From: Salvator merianae
Taxonomy: Eukaryota; Chordata; Lepidosauria; Squamata; Teiidae
Reading direction: 5' to 3'
Length of the DNA: 64,000 bases
Assembly (NCBI GenBank): GCA_003586115.2
Contig: QVOM02000049.1
Coordinates: forward strand, 21,567,765-21,631,764
Part shown: positions 55,751 to 64,000 of the stretch, piece by piece
Layout: every line of letters begins with the position of its first letter
Position numbering within the stretch: position 1 is the first letter of the stretch
Made by a program: the position numbers and the translations under genes
Notes under the pieces: model-generated
The model's database searches: none
Seen by the model: the letters and a program-made list of their open reading frames with translations, nothing else
Told to the model about the DNA's origin: nothing

Positions 55751-57654
55751 CTTCTCCTGTATTGAATGGGGAGAGAGGGAGGAAGACTCTCAGATTGTTG
55801 TTGCTGTGTAGTGTATTAAACAACACCATGATTTTTTTTATGAAATAATTCCAAATAGAGTCATTTTTAATGCGAGGTGCTTACAGAATAAGTAAGCCCG
55901 TTGTATTCAAAAGTATTGAGACTCTCATTAAACAACAACAACACGTCAAACTCTCCCTTCTGTCAGTGTGCTTTTCTCTGAAGGTTATTTTACTTTAAAT
56001 GGGGTTTAGGTTTTTTGGAATTTAGGACGCATTTTTAGCTATCTTGGTGAGCTGCGTTAAAAAAAAAATAGTCAAACTAACTTGCCCTTTGCGCTGGAAA
56101 GCAAGGATAGAAATTCCTGAGTTTGGGATGCATTCAGCATTTCAGCAAATTCCTGACATAGTGCTCTTCTGTTAACATACTTCTATGTTGTCCACGTATT
56201 AGAAAGTAAAGATCTTCTTTTGTGAGCTATGTTTTCCAGTAAAATGGCCCCCAGGTTGAATTTTGGAAAAAAGACAGGTGATTTTTCCATAAGATGTGCT
56301 GCATTTTAATTGAACATTCTTTTCCAAAAAAAAAATGTGTGCAGCTCAGTCCAAGTTTTCAGTGTTCAGAAGTAAAGCTTATAATGACTAACAAAATATT
56401 GGCTGGGTCTGCCTGGGGAACTGATGCCAAATTGGGAGGGGCATCACTGAGCCTCAGGGTCCACATGCATCACAGGCCAGCATGGTGTCTCAACACCCAT
56501 GCAGGCATTCAATGAAAGCTTCATGAAACCTCCAAAAGGAGATTGTATGGTGTGCCTGGCATACTTTTAGCAACAACTGGAAGTGGTTGTATGTGTCTGT
56601 ACAGACACTGTCAATAGGGCCTCATTCTCACACCAAAAGACAGTGTGTGGAAGCAGAGGCAGATCAGATTGATCCTGCTCCGGTATCCTGCTTGAAGATT
56701 ATGTTGCCTCTGTGTAGACATTAATGTTGCCAGTGTGTGTGTGCGTGTCTCTAGGTATGACTGCAATATTTTGTTCATACTTTATAAGAGGTATCATGTC
56801 TGTTTGGACTTGAAATCTCCTGTAAATGGAATCAAATATTTTTTTACTGAGGATTCATACTATATTTTGGAATAATCCTATCAATTCCATGTGTAATGTT
56901 CTTAGTGCATGCCTCAGTGCCCGCCAGTCTACATCAGGAGGTTTAAAAAGTAGAACATGTTTGTGCAGATGGTGGCCTAGCAACCTTGCTAAATTACAGG
57001 CAGCCTTTTGGGGAAAATGACATCACAGAGGCAGTGAGTTACAGAATAAGTAAAGGAAACGTGTAGACTTCCCTCTATCCATATCTGCTCTTCTGTGTCC
57101 ATTCTGCAAGATGATGGCACACACACTGGGGATCATTTTGGTAAATGGCACAGAAGTAAACTCTGGTGGTAGCAACTACTAGAAAGCACCCAGAATCTGT
57201 CAAGTATGGCAGGAGTGTAAGAGGAGACCTCCTGAACGTTTCTTCTGCCCTACTTGAAGGTCTGACACCCCAGTCCAGGGTTCCTGATTCCTGGTGGGAT
57301 GTAGGGTTCCTGGTGGGTGTAGGGAGAGATTCCTGTCAAGCACAGCAGGGGGAGTATTTGGGAGAGGGCTACCCTTCTCCTTAGGGGTGGAGGAAGGAAC
57401 AAACTGTCAGTTTGGTATCTGGGTCCAGTGCAAGAGAGGACAATTCTTGTTAAACAGCAGCGGTAGCTGCCAAATGAGATCTTCTCTTTCACTGATCTGG
57501 CAGCATCTGCAACAAAGACAGGGCAAACCTTTTTAGATAGGTTTGAGTAAAAAATGCTTCACCTGGCCTTTTATGGTCACGTTTGACCCATAGTGCATGT
57601 GTTGTGGTGTATAGAAGACCGCCAGTATTTTCATCCGGCAGAACTTTCGCCACT

Positions 57655-57712
57655 GTGTGTTACTCAGAGACAAGTCCCACTGAGTTAAGTGGAGCTTATT
57701 CTCAAGGTGCAT
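57655..57712. repeat. Short MITE-like fragment
   Basis: TCAGAGACAAGTCCCACTGA then GTTAAGTGGAGCTTATTCTC is a small near-palindrome of the 'agtcccattgagtt' family seen widely in reptile DNA. Confidence 0.4.
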
Positions 57713-57831
57713 CTAAAACGGGGGGAGGGGGGCCTCCAGATATTCCTGAACTACAATTTGCATCATTTCTTCCAAAAATGCTGTGTTGTACTTGAGCAAT
57801 ATTTGGAGGGCCATAGTTGGGCATCTGTGAA
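57706..57831. mobile_element. CTCCAGATGTT-family MITE
   Basis: GGCCTCCAGATATTCCTGAA with CTACAATTTG at left pairs with TTGTAC...CAATATTTGGAGGGCC at right, followed by ATAGTTGGGCATCTGTG. Same family as 15626-15741. Confidence 0.65.
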
Positions 57832-58166
57832 CTAAAGGCTGTTGCTTTCCACCAGATTCATTGTCTTTTGTCCGAAAAGTGGAAACCTGGGAAAGTGAAA
57901 GCTACCACTTTGCTTCTCAGAGTGGTGTAACCCTATGCTGTAAATTGTGCCCACTTTGTGCAAAAAGACCACTGAGGGACGATGATCCTAATACTATATT
58001 AAATTTTAGCAATAATTGAAGGTACTTGGAAATGTAAGGCAGAAGATTTATACAATCTGAAGAGAAACCAGAGTATTAGTATTTTGTAAATTGATATTGT
58101 AATTTAATTAAACAATAAACTTGTTTGTTCATTCATTCATTCATACCTTGAGATGTATGAGTACTG

Positions 58167-58203
58167 AATAATGCTATTTATTTATTTATTTATTTATTTA
58201 TTT
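58167..58203. repeat. (TTTA)n microsatellite
   Basis: About nine TTTA units in LYRM4 intron 1. Confidence 0.95.
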
Positions 58204-59099
58204 GCTGCATTGCACAGATAATTAGAAGACATGCCCTGTAGCATGGAAATAAAAAATTCTGTATTCCTTTTTATCACCCACTGTTTTCACAGCCAGAATG
58301 GAATTGTTTTTGAAAGGCTGGATATTTCAACACACGTGTCAATTTTTGCTCAAAGGGGTTGGTACTAATGCTAAGGCTCCTGACTGTATAACCATTATGT
58401 TTTGGTTCATTCTGAAAATTGGAAACATTTTAATGGCTTGTCTAGTGGTGTTTCAGTCAGAGGCTTGAAAAGCATTATTTATTTCCTTTATAACAATAGA
58501 GCATTTGCAGGCCTCTTCTAAACCAAAGTATTGAGGAGGTATTTGTCTTCACTTCAGGGTCTGAATTGCTTTGGCTGAATGCAACAGCTGTGCCCCAGAA
58601 TAAAAGTTAAGACACTTCAAGTGCAAATTGAAAACAGCAGCAAGAGGCTAGTGCATAAGGGCTTCGTCCCGAGATAAAGTACTTTTGTTATGGCTAAATT
58701 TAGAAAACAATTTTCCACAGTGACACTTAAATCACCGAGAGTGTCATCCAGTCCACTGTGAGTGCAGCATGTGCTCCCAAGTGATTACCAAATGTTCAGT
58801 AAAAGCCTTTTCTTGTTCCCTCCATACCACGACTGCATAGGGTGCAAGATGTGTTGGGGTGCAGTGGGTAACAATTTTATCTAAATAGAATGTGTTATGG
58901 CTAAAACAGGATAGTCCATTCATTCACTGATAGGGAGACATACTTTTCCAATCCTGTGAACCTGGAACACATTGTTTGAACTTACTGGGCTTCCACCATA
59001 TTTAGGCAGCTAAATGGACAGAAAAACAAACCATCTGTGTTCCAATTCATTCACCACTTCTGATTGGTGCCCGTTTTCTTCTACGCACGTTTCTTCGGG

Positions 59100-59310
59100 G
59101 GAAAGCATCAGGGAGGCAGAGGGAGGTGGCGGGGACATTGGGGAGGGTGGCAGGAGGCAGCTGCAGATGTGGTGGTGGACATGGGGGGGATAGAGAGACA
59201 GGAGGTGGTAGGGGGGTTCTCAAGGATGACAGGAGGTGGTAGGGCATGGGGAGTGGTGGCAGGCAGCCACAGGGAAGGCATTGGGAGGGTGGCAGGAGGC
59301 AGCCCGACTG
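59100..59310. repeat. GGA/GGT-rich degenerate minisatellite
   Basis: The + strand is strongly purine and G-rich. GGGAGGGTGGCAGGAGGCAGC-like segments occur at about 59140-59161 and 59283-59303, with GACAGGAGGTGGTAGGG twice between them. Opposite-strand frames give Pro-rich peptides by composition only. Lies in LYRM4 intron 1. Confidence 0.7.
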
Positions 59311-59573
59311 GGTCCATTTCTTGCTGAAATGGACTCAGAGCTGGGATTATCCAAATTTAGGATAATCCCATTCCAGGCAGGAAAGCCCTCAGAAAAACCG
59401 GTAACGCAATTTAGCATCTGGCTGAATATACATACACAACCTTAGAGTCTCTCAGGTTTTCTTATTGGTATAGAATGAGCTCTAGGTAAAATCTTAAAAT
59501 TTCTTTGCTTATTTTATTTTAGAAAGCCATTTTTTTTCCAGTGGTTATGACTAATTTAGACTGTATACTTTTT

Positions 59574-59668
59574 ATTCTTGCTCACCATATTAATTCTTGT
59601 TCACCGTATTTATTCTTGTTCACCATATTAATTCTTGTTCACCATATTTATTCTTGTTCACCATATTA
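59574..59668. repeat. 19-bp minisatellite, five units
   Basis: Five units of ATTCTTGTTCACCATATTA, at 59574, 59593, 59612, 59631 and 59650. Units 1, 3 and 5 end in TTA and units 2 and 4 in TTT, so the array also has a 38-bp period. Confidence 0.95.
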
Positions 59669-59689
59669 ATATAGAACTATTATGATTTT

Positions 59690-59785
59690 AGTTGTTTTTA
59701 TTCTCCATGTTCTGTTAACTGCTTCAAGACTATATTTTAATGGGAAGTGATTTATAAATATTTCAATTAATAAATAAATATTTCA
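59690..59785 (+). repeat. LINE 3' tail
   Basis: TGTTAACTGCTTCAAGACTA then GGGAAGTGATTTATAAATAT and TTAATAAATAAATA resembles the eroded LINE tails elsewhere in the window. Confidence 0.5.
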
Positions 59786-60239
59786 TGTTTTATAAGAAGC
59801 ATGGCATATAAGATGCACGTATAATACAGAAAGGAATATTTAGGAAAAATAAATTTTAAAAGCCAAGGCTCAGAATGATTTTATGAGGTGCTTTTTGTTT
59901 TGGATTTTTTTTTTTTAAAAAGTGAGTCTTATATGACAAAAAAAAATACAATACATTGTTGCAGCTCAGACACAATGAAGCTCTAACTGTGTACCAATAA
60001 CCGCACAACTGCTATACAAAACCTTGCCAGCTGTCGGCTCAAAATCTGTTCATCTTATATTCTTTTCTATTTACATTCATAGGTTTGAGCATTCAGATAA
60101 TATAATCATAATGTACACACTCAGACAAATGGTCACATGGTAATAGTAGGACTGGCCTACTGTGTAAACACATATTAGGGGCTGTATCCTTATGCCGACT
60201 TAGAATAGTTTCCCATAGGAGTGAGTTTAGGCATAATTA

Positions 60240-60240
<1 letters not shown>

Positions 60241-60308
<68 letters not shown>
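60241..60308. repeat. (TC)n(AC)n compound microsatellite
   Basis: About 18 TC units run directly into about 14 AC units, ending near 60308, some 270 bp before LYRM4 exon 2. Confidence 0.95.
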
Positions 60309-60310
<2 letters not shown>

Positions 60311-60578
60311 TGACATACCCCACACAGACCTCATACTACAGGGCTGTAATATAATCCTAGCTGGCTATTACAGTGGCCATAAGATACTGTATATGTTCTA
60401 AAGTGCTGCACAGTACTGTATATAAAATAATCAATAAAAGGCACTATATAAAGACCAGACTGAATGATTTTTTTTTCTTTTTTGTGTGGAATTTTAGAAG
60501 TCAGTTTCAATATGATCATTTTGCAGTTTGTGTTTTGCATAGATAACAAATATTCTTTTTCTTGGAAAATTTGCTTAG

Positions 60579-60699
60579 GACGTACGCGATCAGAAGAATA
60601 AGAGATGCCTTCAGAGAAAACAAAAACGTAAAGAATTCAGCGGAAATAGAAGCATTAACGAACAAAGCAAAAACCAATCTGGAAATAATACGCCGGCAG
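60579..60699 (+). CDS. LYRM4: LYRM4 (ISD11) exon 2
   Basis: The exon follows acceptor TTTGCTTAG and starts with one base completing Arg29. It then encodes residues 30-69, from [16 protein letters not shown] through EIIRRQ. It ends at CAG before donor GTAAGC, giving a phase 0 boundary. Together with exon 1 it supplies 69 of about 91 residues. This is the bulk of the three-helix LYR fold that cups the acyl-pantetheine of the carrier protein and contacts NFS1. The Arg-Arg-Gln end is kept, and Arg68, the residue altered in a human LYRM4 deficiency, is Arg here. Residues 48-65 differ most from mammals ([18 protein letters not shown]), in keeping with a distant amniote. The last 22 or so residues must lie in an exon beyond 64000. 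I could not find them in the remaining 3.3 kb. Confidence 0.95.
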
Positions 60700-60984
60700 G
60701 TAAGCATCAGTTCTTACCAGTTTAGTTAAAAATGATGCTGTGTTCGCTGTAAAGTGAGTGACTCTAGTCTTCTACATCTCTCCTAATGTTTTGTAGTTAA
60801 CTTAAAATAGATCCAGATTTGGTCTGGGGGATGGGATGATGATGGTGGTTTGCAATCCTTTCAATATGTGGGCATAGTAAGGTGCATTATTTTATGCCAG
60901 AGCACTGGTGGTTTGAAAATCAGTGCATAGACAAGGGTATCAGAAACTACAGACTGAATAACAACTGAAACATGCAATAGATTG

Positions 60985-61065
60985 TGTAGCTTTAGGCAAG
61001 CCAGACCCTTTCAGCCTAGCCTAAATCAGAGGGTTATTGAGAAAATAACACGGGAAGGATGACGA
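60985..61065 (+). repeat. MIR-like SINE fragment
   Basis: TAGCTTTAGGCAAGCCAGAC, TCAGCCTAGCCTAAATCAGA and GGGTTATTGAGAAAATAACA follow the conserved central part of MIR-like SINEs. Confidence 0.5.
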
Positions 61066-61429
61066 ATCATGCTCATCAGCTTGAGTTTCTTGGCAGAAAA
61101 ACAAAATATAATTGCAGTCTGTATGGATAATAAAAGTACCTGCCTTTCGATCATATGTGTGCCTCCAAGACTCTGTAACCTGCAGAGCAGACCTGAAGAT
61201 TGTGATGCGTTAGGGAATCATAGGAGTAGACAACTCGGGCTGTTTTTTAAAACATGTTGTAATTTTGGTTTCTGAGAGTAATAATAATAATGATAGTAAC
61301 AATAATAATAGTAAGAGAAGGTACTGAGAATTATTGTATTTGCTTTAATAATATTGCTGCAAGGGATTTAAAATAAAGTTAGAAAGCAGATTCTATTCAG
61401 ATTTTAATCCATATGAAGCCAGGCACTTA

Positions 61430-61570
61430 ATCTTGTAAAATCAGTAGACTGTGGGTCTGACTCTGGGGTCAGTTCTCCTGTAATTGATGATAGTAAAGTT
61501 TGAACCTGAGATGCTTTCTATGCAAAGCAAGTGTTGCACCTCTAAACTATTTACCCAGTAGTTCATGGAG
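61430..61570 (-). repeat. tRNA-derived SINE fragment
   Basis: Reversed, it reads TTAGAGGTGCAACACTTGCT then TTGCATAGAAAGCATCTCAG and GTTCAAAC, a decayed box A/anticodon/box B series. Confidence 0.55.
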
Positions 61571-61708
61571 GAAGCATTATTATTTCTCTACTGATTCTTG
61601 TATTTGGCTATTGCAGTTTTGCTTTTACACTTTAATTTTTTCAATCTAGAACTGAAATCTCACTGCCTGCCCAGTCTGAGTCAGGATTACTTTGAACACA
61701 TCCACTGA

Positions 61709-61846
61709 GGCTGCATTCAGATGTCGCTTACTTATTCCCCTATATTTTGATATTCTGGAATAAAGCATGGATAGTCTGGAATAGCCATGCTTTATTCTGG
61801 AATATCCAAATATAGAGGAATAGGTCAGCGACATCTGGATGCACCC
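61709..61846. mobile_element. Palindromic MITE, family P, copy 3
   Basis: The ends GGCTGCATTCAGATGTCGC and (reversed) GGGTGCATCCAGATGTCGC. The 138 bp are almost completely self-complementary around ATGGATAGTC / TGGAATAGCCAT. Least diverged copy of the family here. Confidence 0.85.
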
Positions 61847-61995
61847 GAGACTTAAGGGTATTCCAAACTAGATTTGAAAATGTTCCTTTTTTAGAAATTG
61901 GTTCCCATAATTTATAGTGAGAATCTTAGCGAAAACTTTTCAAAATTCTGCTCCTGAGTAAGTGTGTACGGGACTGAAGCCTTACTGTGTTTATT

Positions 61996-62019
61996 ACACA
62001 CACACACACACACACACAC
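61996..62019. repeat. (AC)n microsatellite
   Basis: Twelve AC units. Confidence 0.95.
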
Positions 62020-62554
62020 TAGGGAAGTCTAAGAGGCCATTTGAACACATTGCAGTAATTATTTGTCACCAAGTATTCCTTAGGTTTTCTGTTATGGTTT
62101 TAGGGTTTTTTTGTTGCTGCTGTTCCGGAGATGCTGAATTTACCAAGTACAACCTGAATGTGTTAGATTTCTTACAAGGGAAGATATTATATGCAAACAT
62201 ACATTCTCAATTGGCAAAATAGATAATGATCAACAATTATCTTTCCGTTAAGTGTATGACAATACGCTGTATCATCTACTTCTGAATTAGAATTGCTCTG
62301 AAAGTCATTATCTGAGTAATGATCTTTGAATAGCTGAAAAACAAATATATGTTGGGAGGAATCCAGTTAGCAACCTCATGGGAATCCCACTCTTTGAAGG
62401 GAAAAATGCTGAAGGGGGAGGCGTAACCCAATACAAGTTGTCTGAATGCACTTGGTTGGCATGAAAGCTGACTAAGTGTGAGAAGAGAGGGAAACTAGGA
62501 AAGAGAACGAACTGTCCTGGGAGAGAACAGTATTCTTAATCTGAAAAGGGGAAC

Positions 62555-62690
62555 TCCATGGTGCAGCACTTTATGGCGGTTGTTTCTCATCTGGGTAGCC
62601 ATATACCTGTGTTATCCGGAAGCAGACAATGGTAAATGCACACATTGGCAAAGTATGGTGTCAAGCCAAGCCCTGTAAAACCAGAAGGAA
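62555..62690 (+). repeat. Eroded tRNA-derived SINE
   Basis: CTCCATGGTGCAGCACTTTA, then GAAGCAGACAATGGTAAATG and ACACATTGGCAAAGTATGGT. The order resembles the tRNA-derived SINE, but divergence is high. Confidence 0.35.
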
Positions 62691-62760
62691 ATTAGAGCTT
62701 CCTTAAAGTGCCAGTACTTTTTAGATCCAGGCACTACATTTCAAGTTTGCCCAGCCACCA

Positions 62761-62895
62761 TGTGCTTGTTTGGAGCCAAGTCAGCTTGCAACCTTTTGAA
62801 CCTGGAATTCAGATTTAGGACCATTTAGTGCCGATGCTAAATCTGGGTGTTGTGTTCAGAAATTGTCAAGCCGCCTTGACTGCCAAACAAGCACA
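62761..62895. mobile_element. MITE with TGTGCTTGTTTGG ends
   Basis: The left end TGTGCTTGTTTGGAGCC and right end (reversed) TGTGCTTGTTTGGCAGTC pair, and similarity continues to CAGATTTAG on both sides of the centre. 135 bp, no coding capacity. Confidence 0.7.
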
Positions 62896-63223
62896 AGCCA
62901 ACTCAGCGACAGCCAAGAGAATTGCACAGACTTGGCACCATGTAAAAAGTGCTAGGTCTTAGTTGAAGGAAGCTCCAGCCCTCTTCTGCTTTTGCAGGGC
63001 TTAGAATAGCACTGAGCCCTGCCAGTCCAGAAGGAGTGGCATAGAGTGACACTTCCTGCCCATCCATGCCCTGTAGTTTTGTCAAGAGAACTCAATTAAA
63101 CATATATACATCTTTTAGTACCTGATGCTCATAATGTCATTTGAATGCTTAGCTTGTTTTCACGTTCAGAAGGGCACTCAGGGCACCCAGCTGACCAGTA
63201 TAACTGGGAAAACACAATACGCA

Positions 63224-63370
63224 GCATTGTAGGAGTTCTCTGAGCAGAATCTCCTGCAGATTTTTAACCTCCCAGGATAAACGTTTTGCACATTTGCTCT
63301 GACAATGCTAGCTAGCCTAGTGGCAAAAGTCTTCAGACTGAAGATTCAGCTCAGAGAACTCCTACAGTGC
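63224..63370. mobile_element. MITE with GCAYTGTAGGAGTTC ends
   Basis: Left GCATTGTAGGAGTTCTCTGA and right (reversed) GCACTGTAGGAGTTCTCTGA are 19/20 identical. Pairing weakens after GAATCT. The 147-bp element sits in LYRM4 intron 2. Confidence 0.75.
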
Positions 63371-64000
63371 ATCAAAGCTTTGTGAGAGCAATGCTTTGTG
63401 AGAGATTGCAGCCTACTTTTACTTTTGGAACTAAAACTGAAGTTGATAAACGAATGATGTGTTTATGTTAAGAGTTCCAATGGAACTCTTAAATCTATAT
63501 TTGTTTAAAAATGCTTTTTATACATACAACATACACATTATATTACATCAGCGTTTTTAGAACTGTTCTATTATTTTTAAAATGTAATGTCTAAATTATA
63601 CATTTAGAAACAAATAGTGAAGAGTGTTTTCATGGAATGCAACTTTTTTGAAAGCGTGATCTGAAGTCATGCGTTATGTGCAGAGTTTTAAAACCAAAGC
63701 AAATGGAGCAAATCCAATATTAGATGTATTATACAGCGTGGAGGTTCATTAAGATGTAGCACGTCTCCTTTTGCTGACTTTTTTTTTTCCTGTGACATGT
63801 CGATAGAAATTAAATTATATCCCAGCTGCCTGGCAATTTGTTGTTTCTGTGAAATCAAATTTATATTCTTTTCACATACTAATTTATGGTTTAGTCATCA
63901 AAGTGACCATTGGTGCCCCGTTTCATAAATAACTACTTGAAGCAGCCTAAGGGGAATTGTGTGAACGTGACGGATTATTGTCATTTTATTCCTGACATTC

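Larger units (their letters stand above)
55513..60578 (+). other. LYRM4: LYRM4 intron 1
   Basis: This 5,066-bp phase 2 intron runs from GTAGGG to TTTGCTTAG. It holds MITEs (57.7 kb), an old tRNA-like or MITE fragment near 55.7 kb, a TTTA microsatellite (58.2 kb), a GGA-rich block (59.1-59.3 kb), a 19-bp minisatellite (59.6 kb), an LINE tail (59.7 kb) and a TC/AC microsatellite (60.24 kb). No further exon is recognised. A polypyrimidine-rich stretch precedes the acceptor. Confidence 0.9.
60700..64000 (+). other. LYRM4: LYRM4 intron 2, left part
   Basis: The intron begins with the strong donor GTAAGC and runs off the window. It contains short SINE remnants, an AC microsatellite and three palindromic MITE-like elements (61.7, 62.8 and 63.3 kb). 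No sequence resembling the conserved C-terminal LYRM4 residues was found. Confidence 0.8.

Overview
This is a 64-kb piece of vertebrate nuclear DNA, most likely from a squamate reptile (lizard or snake). It has one recognisable protein-coding gene, LYRM4 (ISD11, the LYR-motif subunit of the mitochondrial cysteine desulfurase complex). Two exons lie on the + strand at 55427-55512 and 60579-60699. The last coding exon falls beyond the right edge. A CpG island (about 54830-55560) surrounds the first exon. In vertebrates FARS2 (mitochondrial Phe-tRNA synthetase) lies head-to-head with LYRM4 across such an island. I therefore read the left 55 kb as the 5' intron of FARS2 on the - strand. No FARS2 coding exon is visible, so this is inference from synteny.

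The squamate reading rests on the repeat mixture: several generations of L2/CR1-type LINEs, 5'-truncated L1 copies, tRNA-derived SINEs, a DIRS-like tyrosine-recombinase retroelement, Penelope-like termini, a non-autonomous Helitron and many palindromic MITEs. Birds and mammals do not normally carry this whole set.

Layout from left to right. 0.6-8.2 kb: tandem dispersed-repeat copies, then an L2/CR1 LINE (3.3-5.3 kb) split by a second repeat, and antisense LINE pieces. 11.1-13.3 kb: decayed DIRS-like element on the - strand. 14.4 kb: hAT MITE with an exact 8-bp target duplication. 17.6 kb: 175-bp GC-rich foldback. 20.3-22.1 kb: SINEs, an L1 tail, a complete-looking Helitron and a microsatellite at its 3' edge. 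24.2 kb: Harbinger-like MITE with a TAA duplication. 25.0-25.7 kb: Penelope-like GIY-YIG fragment plus a terminal repeat with a degenerate hammerhead-ribozyme core. 33.35-33.94 kb: 589-bp CpG-rich inverted-repeat element. 35-43 kb: nested LINEs, including an L1 with a 14-bp target duplication and an insertion with a 16-bp one. 44.7-51.8 kb: SINEs, two inverted Penelope-like repeat pairs, more MITEs. 53.0 kb: third member of the GGGC..TTC.GCACT terminal group. 55-64 kb: LYRM4 with smaller MITEs, microsatellites and a 19-bp minisatellite.

No bacterial-style operon, CRISPR array, rRNA or functional tRNA gene is present. Nearly all open reading frames in the left 55 kb are chance or transposon remnants. 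The most interesting material is the group of non-autonomous elements with shared termini and the hammerhead-like motifs inside Penelope-like repeats. All family assignments were made by eye, without database searches.
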